Shown: piece after piece, positions 7,233 through 14,765 of the stretch
How the letters are laid out: the number at the start of each line of letters is the position of its first letter
Position numbering within the stretch: the stretch's first letter is position 1
DNA from: Nitrososphaerota archaeon
GTDB taxonomy: Archaea > Thermoproteota > Nitrososphaeria > Nitrososphaerales > CADDZS01
Assembly (NCBI GenBank): GCA_021325255.1
Contig: JAJPHP010000036.1
Span: 1-38,830 of the forward strand
Direction: 5' to 3'
DNA: 38,830 bases
Notes under the pieces: generated by a model
What the model was told of the DNA's origin: nothing
Databases searched by the model: none
The model's input: the letters and a program-made list of their open reading frames with translations, nothing else
Program-made: the position numbers and the translations under genes

Positions 7233-8255
7233 ATGGCATTCACAGTAGAATCTACTATAACAGGAATTCATTCACGTTCAGAAGAGACGGTAAGAATTTC
7301 CAGAGACTTCGACCGAGGCAGGTCCACTGAGAAATCTCTTTCTCAGTCCTTCGCAAAGGACGCGGCAGACCTTGTGAGACTAGAAAAGAGGAGTGGGATC
7401 AGTCAAATCTCCGATGGTCAGCTCAAGTGGCAGGATTACATTCGTCCCATTGCCGAGTCGGTGGAAGGTCTGGCTATGGGGGCCGATCTCTTTCGATGGT
7501 TTGACACGAATAGTTTCTATCGACGACCGACGGTCACTGGGGAACTAAGGCCGGGAAAGAAACAATTCCCGTTTCGGAAGTACGTAGTACTTTCGGCGCT
7601 TGATAGCGTCCCCGCATGCAGTCGTTCGAGGAGGAGGAAGATATCCCTTCTCGGTCCATACACGCTTGCGAGCCTTGTAGAGGACAGGCATTACAATTCC
7701 AAGGTAGAGTTAGCTCTTGCGTTCGGGAAGGTGCTTAGAAAGGTAATCGGAGACCTATCCAAGCTTGGTTTTGGAACGATACAGATCAATGAGCCTTCGC
7801 TTGTGTACAGGTACGGGGTCTCCGCTCTGACAAACAGGCAGGAACTCGAGGTTTTCGTATCATCATTTGAGCAAAACCTCGCAGACACCCCAGTCGAATT
7901 ACTGCTTCACACGTACTTTGGTGATTGTTCAAAGATCCTAGAAGATTTAGTCAGGATGAAAGGCATCTCGTCTGTGGGTGTGGATTTCACACAGACCTCG
8001 CTTAGCGACATCGAGAGTGTGGAGTTGGATGGCAAATCACTCGCTTGCGGTTGCGTTGATGGCAGGAACTCCCTGATTGAGTCTCCGGAATGGATTGCTC
8101 GTTTTTGCAGAGAAGCGATCAAGACGCTAAAGCCAAGTGGAATCGTTGTCCTTCCCAGTTGTGAGTTGAAGTACCTTCCCAGAAAGTATGCGGACGAAAA
8201 AGTGGCATCCATTGGGAAGGCGACACTTCTACTGAAAAAGGAGTTCACCAAGTAG
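7233..8255 (+). CDS. MetE N-terminal-domain-like protein (split methionine synthase, first part)
   Basis: This 340-residue protein resembles the N-terminal barrel of cobalamin-independent methionine synthase. It has TITGIHSRSEE at the start, GPYTLASLV, QINEPSL, CGCVDGRNSLIE and the terminal LPSCELKYLPRKYADEK. The catalytic zinc site is not intact: H226-T-Y228 stands where the active domain has His-x-Cys, though C310 remains. In bacterial MetE this half helps bind the folate substrate and has no zinc, so a partner role for the next gene is likely. The frame is open to a TTG at 7137, but the TATA element predicts transcription beginning near 7141 and the family similarity starts at the ATG at 7233, which I chose. 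The next gene follows after 24 bp. Confidence 0.82.
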   Translation: MAFTVESTITGIHSRSEETVRISRDFDRGRSTEKSLSQSFAKDAADLVRLEKRSGISQISDGQLKWQDYIRPIAESVEGLAMGADLFRWFDTNSFYRRPTVTGELRPGKKQFPFRKYVVLSALDSVPACSRSRRRKISLLGPYTLASLVEDRHYNSKVELALAFGKVLRKVIGDLSKLGFGTIQINEPSLVYRYGVSALTNRQELEVFVSSFEQNLADTPVELLLHTYFGDCSKILEDLVRMKGISSVGVDFTQTSLSDIESVELDGKSLACGCVDGRNSLIESPEWIARFCREAIKTLKPSGIVVLPSCELKYLPRKYADEKVASIGKATLLLKKEFTK

Positions 8256-8279
8256 AGACAGGAAGAATTTAGGGGCGAA

Positions 8280-9536
8280 TTGGAATTGCAGATAGTAGAA
8301 ACAATTTTTCCGACTCAGGAGATAGGCAGCATTGCGAAGCCCGGATGGAGGGTGAAGGGCGTATCGACCGAGTCAAGAATCGGACCGAAGGAAATTGAAG
8401 AGGCCGCCTATTGGGGCAAGTTTCTTTCCGTCAAGGGATATGAGGAATTGCTGGAAATCCTAAAGTCGAGAGCCAAGTCAAAGTCACCTGCAAGCGAAGA
8501 AGTACGAGACAAGATTCGCAGCTTCTCAGTAAAGTACGTCCTTGCTTTGTTCGAAAAGGTCGGTCTCAACAGGGTCTACTCTGGCGAACAGTGGAGGGTG
8601 GAAATGTACGAGTACCTGGTCAGGAACATCGAAGGGTTCAAACTGCTAGGTTCCGTTCACTCTTTCGATTACAAGTACTTCACGAAGGGGGCCATCGTCG
8701 GCATTCCAAACTACAAGCATCCTATTCACCTCGAGGAGTTCGAATACGTAAAGAAACAAACAAGCAGAGAGGTGAAGATACCCATAACAGGCCCCTATAC
8801 TGTGGTCGACTGGTCCTTCAACGAGTACTACGAAGAGCAGGCACGCCAACGTGAGAAGAATAATCGGAGGATTGATCTCAGGCGTACGTACTTTGACGCA
8901 AGGAGGAACTTCATGCTCGACCTTGTCAGGCGTGTACTCAGACCAGAAATCCAGAGTCTAGTACAGAATGGTGCGAAATGGATCCAGATTGACGAACCTG
9001 CAATCACTACGCGCCCCGACGACCAAGAGATGGAACTCTTTGTCGAGGCGATTAACGAGCTCACGCGAGGTTTTTCCTCAACCTGCACCTTTAGCGTACA
9101 CAATTGCTACAGCGACTACGGGCTTCTCGCCAGGTATGCACCACAGCTGAAAGATATCACGCAACTCGCACTCGAATTTGCGAATAGAGACAGTTCAGAA
9201 CTTGGAACCGAACCAGAGGTCAGGCCAGGTTACACCGACCTTCAATTGTTTGAAGACCAAGGGTATCGGGGAGGATTCGGTGTGGGAGTGACTCATGTTC
9301 ATGACTACAATGGAAAACCAGGAAACGGAGCGAGCGTAGAGGGAAGGAACATAATCGAAACGCCGAAACTTGTAAGAGACAGAATCCTGTTTGCGTCTAG
9401 ACTGCTGAAGGATCCCTCACGAGTATCCGTCAACCCCGACTGCGGGCTCAGAACGAGAAGCTGGGAAATCACTTACAGAAAACTTCAGGTAATGGCCGAG
9501 GGGGCAATTCTTGCCAGAAAAATTAACGCCAACTGA
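8280..9536 (+). CDS. metE: Methionine synthase, cobalamin-independent, catalytic core (MetE C-domain-like)
   Basis: The 418-residue enzyme should methylate homocysteine to methionine. The complete zinc ligand set of the MetE catalytic barrel is visible: H274-N-C276, E299 in LALEFANR, and C388 in NPDCGLRTRSW, with the substrate-binding IDEP at 237-240. It is longer than the usual core (about 340 aa) because of charged insertions at about 50-85 and 180-210. The start is TTG at 8280, preceded by a good ribosome-binding sequence (AGGGGCG). It forms an operon with the N-domain gene upstream (24-bp gap) and the third family member downstream (26-bp overlap). The methyl donor, folate-type or corrinoid-bound, cannot be read from the sequence. 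Confidence 0.9.
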   Translation: MELQIVETIFPTQEIGSIAKPGWRVKGVSTESRIGPKEIEEAAYWGKFLSVKGYEELLEILKSRAKSKSPASEEVRDKIRSFSVKYVLALFEKVGLNRVYSGEQWRVEMYEYLVRNIEGFKLLGSVHSFDYKYFTKGAIVGIPNYKHPIHLEEFEYVKKQTSREVKIPITGPYTVVDWSFNEYYEEQARQREKNNRRIDLRRTYFDARRNFMLDLVRRVLRPEIQSLVQNGAKWIQIDEPAITTRPDDQEMELFVEAINELTRGFSSTCTFSVHNCYSDYGLLARYAPQLKDITQLALEFANRDSSELGTEPEVRPGYTDLQLFEDQGYRGGFGVGVTHVHDYNGKPGNGASVEGRNIIETPKLVRDRILFASRLLKDPSRVSVNPDCGLRTRSWEITYRKLQVMAEGAILARKINAN

Positions 9537-10809
9537 GAGAATATCTGCAAGAAGGAAGAAATCGATCCCGGCCACCACGGTCATCGGAAGCTATCCCCTC
9601 TTCATCTCAGGAAAACAGTTAGAGCAGTACCAAAACAACTTTTCAGAAGATATCGAGGATCCGGTACTTCCCACCATCCAGCTCGCGGTAAGGGATTTCA
9701 TAAGTGCCGGAATCGAGTATCCGAGCACGGGACAAACGAGGGATTCCTTCATCAGGCTTTTTCTGGATCCCTCAAAGGTAGAGGGAGTGAAACATCATGG
9801 CTCTGAAAACCTTGTAGTGGGCAAGCTCAAGAGAAAGGAACCAATCCGACTCCCTGATGTCGAGTATACGAGAAAGCTAATCCCCAGCTACTACGGATTC
9901 AAGGAACCAGTAACTGACCCGTACACCTTGGCCAGGAATTGCAGGATCGTAGGTTCGACGTATATGGACGTGAAGGAACTGACGTATGCGATTGCCCACG
10001 AGATAGTGAAGCCAGAACTTGAGAGCATTCAGGAACACGTTGACTATATTCAGCTAGACGCCCCCTTCTTCTCCTTTGAGCCGTTCAAGGAATACATCAA
10101 GGATCTCTATGCGGAAATGCTCAGCGGCATCAAAGTGCCGATAGTACTCCACGTTTGCGGCGATTCCTTCTCCGTATTCTCGGAACTTACAAAACTCAAC
10201 GTGGACGTACTCAGCCTTGATTTCACATACAGCGACAAGCTCCTCGAAGAAGTGGCTATGAGGAGCTTCGATCAAGACATTGGCGTCGGTTGCGTGACCA
10301 CGGGAAATCCCGTCGTCGAGTCGGTGAAGAGCATCGCCGATTTGATTCAAAGGGTTGCCTCCAAGATAGGCGAATCAAAGATACGGTTCGTACACCCAGC
10401 ATGCGGCGAGCGGAATCTTCCCCTCGACGTCGCTTACCAGAAGAACGTGAACCTAACCCTTGCGCGGAACGAAGTGTTCTTCGGTCCCCCAAAGAATGCC
10501 AGAAGCGTTTCTTTCAACGAGAGCGACTACGATCCCAACGGGTATTTCCTGATTCAGATTGACGAACAGGGTCAGCAGATAGTCGTCGCGTTCAACACAT
10601 ATCAAAACGTACCGATATTCAGAGTCCAATCGGCTAGCGGTGAGAAGCTGATTTCCGCTATAGTCGATAGCAAGATTCTCAGTGACACCGAGCCGGGGAA
10701 GCGTCATCTCGCATACGTCGGATACGAGATAGGAAAAGCAGAAACTGCCCTAAAGAACAAAGTCGCTTACAGACAGGATAAGCCTCTCAACATCCCGGGC
10801 ATATTCTAG
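9511..10809 (+). CDS. Third MetE-family protein with a C-terminal DUF4346-like domain
   Basis: The 432-residue product has a MetE/UROD-like barrel (about 18-325) beginning TTVIGSYPLF. Its zinc site is altered: H214-V-C216 and C298 (HPACGERNLP) are present, but the usual Glu is D237 (LSLDFTY). QLDAP replaces the usual DEP. After the barrel, residues 335-425 form an extra domain: DPNGYFLIQID, then RHLAYVGYEIGKAETALKNK and AYRQD. This pattern I associate, tentatively, with DUF4346, seen with pterin- or corrinoid-related proteins. It may be a methyltransferase with another methyl donor or carrier, or an accessory to the preceding enzyme. The start is TTG at 9511, overlapping the upstream gene by 26 bp after a GAGGGGG sequence, implying coupled translation. 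Confidence 0.75.
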   Translation: MPEKLTPTERISARRKKSIPATTVIGSYPLFISGKQLEQYQNNFSEDIEDPVLPTIQLAVRDFISAGIEYPSTGQTRDSFIRLFLDPSKVEGVKHHGSENLVVGKLKRKEPIRLPDVEYTRKLIPSYYGFKEPVTDPYTLARNCRIVGSTYMDVKELTYAIAHEIVKPELESIQEHVDYIQLDAPFFSFEPFKEYIKDLYAEMLSGIKVPIVLHVCGDSFSVFSELTKLNVDVLSLDFTYSDKLLEEVAMRSFDQDIGVGCVTTGNPVVESVKSIADLIQRVASKIGESKIRFVHPACGERNLPLDVAYQKNVNLTLARNEVFFGPPKNARSVSFNESDYDPNGYFLIQIDEQGQQIVVAFNTYQNVPIFRVQSASGEKLISAIVDSKILSDTEPGKRHLAYVGYEIGKAETALKNKVAYRQDKPLNIPGIF

Positions 10810-11026
10810 TTGCGGCGCTGCGTGTACGCAGAAAGACGGTAAGAGAGGAAACAACTCAGACCAATCTCATCACAAACTTTGCAAAAAAGGAAGCAAACGG
10901 GTTGGCGGGCTTGAATCGCTCTTTTGACCAGGAAAATTGGGGAACGGGAACCATCACATTTGTGCAAGGGCTTGGGAGCTATTCTAGAAATACGGATCAT
11001 CTGACCAGTCGTCAGAAAAAGGACTG

Positions 11027-11941
11027 GTGAAAGAAAGTCCGGATTTGAGGGTTTCCGACATTTCCAATACAGGAAACTTTGTGCGCCTCATCGAGCTGTT
11101 TCCTCCGAGCCTACCTGTGCCCGAGCTTGCAAGCGATTCCCAGAGGTTTGACCTCTCGCTCAGGTTTGAGCGTTTGCTCAATAGTATAAATTCCTTGGAG
11201 TCGCTCGCAGACGGCTTCTGTCTTCCCGAACTTAAGGATGGCCAGAGGATTCACCTCAACTCCGTCGGCCTTGCATCTGAGCTTACAAGAAAGACAGGGG
11301 CAGCAATCATACCCACACTTACTCTACGCGATTCAAATAGGCAGAACATACTTGGCACGATAGCGTATGCTCTGTTCGCAGGAATTGAAAATCTCCTGAT
11401 CGTGCGAGGGGATCCCTATCGCGACGGGGAGGGCAATACGGCAAAGAACGTCTATGAAATCAAAAGCGTGGCTGCTGCCGTCTCCTCTATACGCAGGCTC
11501 GAGTCTCACTTGTCGAATCAAGATAGACTCTGCATAATTTCTCCAATCAATCTGTCTAGGGCTAGCGATCCAAAGTACTTGGAGGCGATCAAGTCAAGGG
11601 AATTCGCCGGAGTCGACCTCTTTCTGGCGGAATCACTCTTCGAAGATTTGGAGACCTATTTCGCAAGAGTTGAGGCTGTGCGGAAGGCTGGAGCAAAATT
11701 GCCAATAGTTCATACCATATTCCCCCTCCGAGGCTATGAAGATGCGATCAATTGCATTCAGAAATTTGGCTGGCAAATACCCGATGATGAGCTTCATGTG
11801 TTGAAGAGTAAGGGGAGCGAGTACGGTCTTGAAATGGCTCGCCGCCGCTACCAAGGCCTCCTAAGCCGCAAAGACAGTGCACAAGGAGCCTGTATATCGA
11901 CGCGCGGTGACCCGGAGATAGCTAGACTAATCACGCTTTAG
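11027..11941 (+). CDS. MetF-like 5,10-methylenetetrahydrofolate reductase family protein
   Basis: The 304-residue product has the MTHFR barrel hallmarks: E23-L-F-P-P near the N-terminus (the catalytic Glu position), PTLTLRDSNRQNI around 97-108, and GIENLLIVRGDPYRDGEG around 119-135. The family reduces methylene-tetrahydrofolate to methyl-tetrahydrofolate with FAD. The C-terminal third is less conserved, so the electron donor is unclear. The GTG at 11027 is followed closely by family similarity. It lies 217 bp after the third MetE-family gene; that gap holds no gene I can support. The position strongly suggests that it supplies methyl groups to the MetE proteins. FolD, the preceding step, is encoded at 32.8 kb. 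Confidence 0.82.
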   Translation: MKESPDLRVSDISNTGNFVRLIELFPPSLPVPELASDSQRFDLSLRFERLLNSINSLESLADGFCLPELKDGQRIHLNSVGLASELTRKTGAAIIPTLTLRDSNRQNILGTIAYALFAGIENLLIVRGDPYRDGEGNTAKNVYEIKSVAAAVSSIRRLESHLSNQDRLCIISPINLSRASDPKYLEAIKSREFAGVDLFLAESLFEDLETYFARVEAVRKAGAKLPIVHTIFPLRGYEDAINCIQKFGWQIPDDELHVLKSKGSEYGLEMARRRYQGLLSRKDSAQGACISTRGDPEIARLITL

Positions 11942-12162
11942 GAGAATCGGCGGGTTGAATTGCGCCTCATATTTTTCTTTTCTCTTTGCACTTTCTCAGT
12001 TCTGCGATCAGAGCGACATATGTTAGCGGTGCAACCTTGTTTTCCTGTTGGAGGCATCCCGCGCCTGCACGACCCCCATTTGTGGGTAACCTTGAGCAGA
12101 AATCCTTCCCGTCGATAATGTCTCTTCACTTGCGTAAATTTCCGACTGCGAAAAGTTGTAAC

Positions 12163-12171
12163 GGTTAAATA
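12163..12171 (+). promoter_or_regulatory. Likely TATA box of the nitrile hydratase-like operon
   Basis: GGTTAAATAG is A/T-rich and lies about 25 nt before the GTG at 12188 and about 45 nt before an ATG at 12209. The first spacing supports a leaderless message from the GTG; the second would give a short leader. Confidence 0.4.
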
Positions 12172-12187
12172 GAATGATTCTCTTCCT

Positions 12188-13198
12188 GTGCGCGAAAGTT
12201 GGCTCCAAATGTCCTCCCACATGCATGATTACGAAGACCACATAAGGGCAATCGTTGAAGACCTCGGGTACTGGCGAGCGAAGCGCTTTGAAGCAACTGT
12301 TTTCCGTTTCGCCCGTTTGGGCACAATCACACTCTACGACATTGTCGAAACCTACCCGCACGTCCAACTTAGGGCAAACCCACAAGGAGAGCAACCTCAT
12401 TATGAAAGTGAAATGGAGGCCAAGATAAGGCCTCTAGAAATAGCTCTCGGCGACTACATAAAAGGAGTGATGATTGTGGAATCAGTACCTGTTGGAGATG
12501 TCGTTATTGACGACCTCCGTAAAGAAACAGGAATCTACGACAAGTTCTTCGCAATTGCGAAGAAAAGCTACAGTGGATCACTCGATCGCCGAGTTGACGA
12601 GATTGCAACGGATCTGAAAAAGTATCAGGAATTTCTCGACGCATTCACGCTCACCCTGATTCGCAAGGGGTTCATGACTGAGGAAGAGTTTGCAAGTAAG
12701 AAAGAGGCTATCAAAAAGTCGAGCGTGGAGAACGGCGGGAGGATCGTCGCAAGAGCGTGGATCGACCCGCATTTCAAAGAGCAGCTTCTTTCAAACGCAA
12801 GAGACGCTGTGAGGGACTTTGGAACCCCGCTCAGTGGGACTCCAAACTTGATAGTCGTCGAGGACACAGAGTCCATTCACAATGTTGTTGTGTGTACGCT
12901 TTGCTCCTGCTACCCGTATGACCTGCTCGGTAATCCTCCCTGGTGGTACAAACATGACGATTACAAGAAGGCGATTGTGAATAATCCCAGAGAGACCCTG
13001 AAAACAATGTTCAACCTCAGCATTCCCGACGGTGTGGAGATTAGGGTACATGACAGTACGTCAGATATCAGATACATGGTCCTGCCCAAGAGGCCGCCTA
13101 ATACAGAGAGACTGAGCGAACAAGAATTGGCAACATTGATCACATCCGAAAGTTTGATCGGTGCCGCAGAGCCACTAAAATCTCCGGTGGTTGCATAA
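12188..13198 (+). CDS. Cobalt-type nitrile hydratase alpha / thiocyanate hydrolase gamma subunit with an extra N-terminal domain
   Basis: The 336-residue protein carries the metal-binding signature VVCTLCSCYP (C236, C239, C241), whose Thr is typical of the cobalt form. It is followed by NPPWWYKHDDYKKAIVNNPRETL and IRVHDSTSDIRYMVLPKRPPNTE, all standard for the catalytic subunit. Such enzymes hydrate nitriles to amides or hydrolyse thiocyanate. The catalytic part covers about residues 135-336; the first 130 residues are additional. Their FRFARLGTITLYDIVE segment may correspond to the N-terminal half of the beta subunit, which would be a fusion. The adjoining gene encodes only the beta C-terminal domain. 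The GTG at 12188 was chosen on TATA spacing; ATG 12209 is possible. No activator/chaperone gene is adjacent. Confidence 0.85.
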   Translation: MRESWLQMSSHMHDYEDHIRAIVEDLGYWRAKRFEATVFRFARLGTITLYDIVETYPHVQLRANPQGEQPHYESEMEAKIRPLEIALGDYIKGVMIVESVPVGDVVIDDLRKETGIYDKFFAIAKKSYSGSLDRRVDEIATDLKKYQEFLDAFTLTLIRKGFMTEEEFASKKEAIKKSSVENGGRIVARAWIDPHFKEQLLSNARDAVRDFGTPLSGTPNLIVVEDTESIHNVVVCTLCSCYPYDLLGNPPWWYKHDDYKKAIVNNPRETLKTMFNLSIPDGVEIRVHDSTSDIRYMVLPKRPPNTERLSEQELATLITSESLIGAAEPLKSPVVA

Positions 13199-13463
13199 AG
13201 TGAATGGACAATTCGCGGTGGGCATGCGTGTTAGAATAAAGAAGGATAATCCGGGAGGCACGCACAGGACGCCCTACTACATCATGGGCAAGCACGGTTT
13301 GATCTTGAACTCTCACGGCCTGCTGACTGGGTACGAATTTGACCACAGGGAGGACTGGGGACCGCTCTACACCGTGGAGTTTGACATGGAGGAGATTGCC
13401 GGAATCAAGAGCATTGACAAGATCCTCGTCGACGTCCACGAGGACTGGCTAGAATCAGACTGA
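13191..13463 (+). CDS. Nitrile hydratase beta-subunit C-terminal (SH3-like) domain protein
   Basis: The 90-residue product matches only the C-terminal SH3-like barrel of the nitrile hydratase beta subunit: FAVGMRVRIKKDNPGGTHRTPYYIMGKHGLI, then PLYTVEFDMEEI and the end LVDVHEDWLES. In standard enzymes the beta subunit is about 220 residues with a helical N-terminal half; that half is absent here and may be carried by the preceding gene. Thiocyanate hydrolase is also known with a split beta subunit. The start may be TTG 13191, overlapping the upstream stop, or GTG 13200 directly after it. Either way the two genes are translationally coupled and must form one complex. Confidence 0.82.
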   Translation: MHKVNGQFAVGMRVRIKKDNPGGTHRTPYYIMGKHGLILNSHGLLTGYEFDHREDWGPLYTVEFDMEEIAGIKSIDKILVDVHEDWLESD

Positions 13464-13472
13464 AGATTTCTG

Positions 13473-13522
13473 TTTCAATCTAACAGCTGACGAGCAGCAT
13501 CTCGCATGTTAGTTCTGAAATC
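13473..13522 (+). terminator. Extended imperfect hairpin after the nitrile hydratase-like operon
   Basis: CTAACA (13480-13485)/TGTTAG (13507-13512) encloses CGAG/CTCG, and the stem extends outward through TTTCA (13473-13477)/TGAAA (13516-13520). It lies 10 nt after the stop. There is no clear T-run, so it may be a 3'-end structure rather than a simple terminator. Confidence 0.45.
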
Positions 13523-13657
13523 ATGCCCCCGGGTTTGATTCTTCGAACAGTTTCTAAAGGCGATGCGCTTTTCATGGATTTGGACGATTATCAACCCTCA
13601 AAACGAGCCGCAAGCGTGGCACATCTTCCGCTGCAGCGAAAGTCTTAGTTCGACGAA

Positions 13658-13879
13658 TTAGAGCACTGCCACCGCAACTTCGCCCTTTGCTTTTCGCCTC
13701 TGAGCGCCTCTTGCGAGTCCTCCCTTCGTGGCAACGGTTCTTCGTGTATCAGAAGACGCTGCCTGCAAACCTCTTTGGGAGTGCGGGGCGCTCCCGCCCA
13801 TCTTTGAAACTCTGAACCTTGTATCGGCTGAGGCCGATGCCAACCCTCTCTTCTTCTTCTGTTGCTGCTGTTGAATCAT
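13658..13879 (-). CDS. Small KGG-repeat stress protein
   Basis: The 73-residue basic product has two tandem copies of a 25-residue repeat: RGLASASADTRFRVSKMGG and RGLQAASSDTRRTVATKGG. This is the KGG (stress-induced acidophilic repeat) pattern, found in small hydrophilic proteins induced by desiccation, osmotic or acid stress; the usual core is RGxAxxDxxxRRxVAxKGG. A glutamine/lysine run (QQQQQKKK) precedes the repeats and a basic Ala/Val tail follows. The first repeat has MGG instead of KGG. The ATG at 13879 is chosen; an in-frame GTG lies at 13891. A TATA-like CTTAAGTA on the minus strand near 13998-14005 would give a leader of roughly 100 nt. The molecular role of the family is not well established. 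Confidence 0.72.
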   Translation of the reverse strand: MIQQQQQKKKRGLASASADTRFRVSKMGGSAPHSQRGLQAASSDTRRTVATKGGLARGAQRRKAKGEVAVAVL

Positions 13880-13973
13880 AGAACTATTCACATCGCTTCT
13901 TCGCCTCTCCGCTTCACTTTCTTTCTCCTTGAACTTAGCTCATTTACTCATACCTGGAGTTTGTTCTTTGTTC

Positions 13974-14002
13974 AGTACGTAGCTTTGAGCTTATCACGTA
14001 CT
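13974..14002. promoter_or_regulatory. Inverted repeat upstream of the KGG gene
   Basis: AGTACGT (13974-13980) and ACGTACT (13996-14002) form a 7-bp inverted repeat with a 15-bp spacer, overlapping the likely promoter of the KGG-repeat gene. It could be an operator. Confidence 0.3.
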
Positions 14003-14765
14003 TAAGTGCGGGACACGATTATCAAGTCCGAGAATATGGTACCCATGTCGCAGAGAGAAGAGCGTGCGACAGGTGGTTCGAGTGGATGAAAGGGCTCAGG
14101 ACAGTCCTGCGCAGCGGCTAGACGCTCGCTTAGGCTAGAGAGAGTAAGAACAGGCCGAGGAGTGCACCAACGAATGCGAATAGTTCTACCCTTGCCAACT
14201 TTCAGTCATTCAGTAGTTCCGCTACGGCCTGATTGAGAAATATGTATTCAAGTTGACGAATATCTCTTAACCGATATGGTAGCTTTCCTGGCTCCCGTTT
14301 GCCCTTCTCGAAGAAAATCCGAAACATTCTAGCCCCACATGATTCTGTTGATGACTATTACAGGAAAGAAGGTATGTGCCCCGGCTCTGACACAGTCTGA
14401 TCACAAGATCCGCAACTTTTGATTGCTTGCTCTTCGCATCTGCTCTTTATCCGGGGCGCCGGAAGAAAGCAGTGCTTCGCCTTCCCTTAACCGCCAGCCT
14501 GTCCCATGTCTGGGTAGACCCCGTTCCACATCATAATTCAGACAGAGCCGTCGACACGGGGAGCAAGAGTGTTCTTACACTCCCGCCCTACCGAATGGTA
14601 GCGGAAAAGCGATAGTGCTCTCTCCGGTGAGAGTACAATGGGCGAGAAACCTTCGTTTAATCTTTTAGTTGCCAAGTCCAGCGAAATGAAACCAGCCGGC
14701 ATGCAACGTGATCCCACATATCTGTACGTGAGAGGCGACGGAAAGAAGAGATGCGACCTGCGGCT
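14003..14765. other. Long intergenic stretch with a cluster of hairpins
   Basis: No protein or recognised RNA gene can be supported in these 760 bases. Near the right side three hairpins follow one another: GAGTGT (14567-14572)/ACACTC (14577-14582), a CCGC..TACC (from 14583)/GGTA-GCGG stem with a GAAT loop ending near 14605, and CTCTC/GAGAG at about 14618-14634. They lie 130-200 bases beyond the end of pheT and could be part of its 3' untranslated region or a separate small RNA. Confidence 0.3.

Noticed and set aside
13530..13560. tRNA T-loop-like TTCGAA on the minus strand
   Set aside because: The flanking five bases do not pair, and no acceptor, D or anticodon arm fits around it.
14449..14485. 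SRP helix 8-like motif (CCGGAAG followed by AGCAG)
   Set aside because: The left strand lacks the matching CAGG bulge side, and the sequence pairs better into unrelated short stems.
14427..14615. 62-residue open frame in the gap before pheT
   Set aside because: The composition is random-like and the region is dominated by hairpins.
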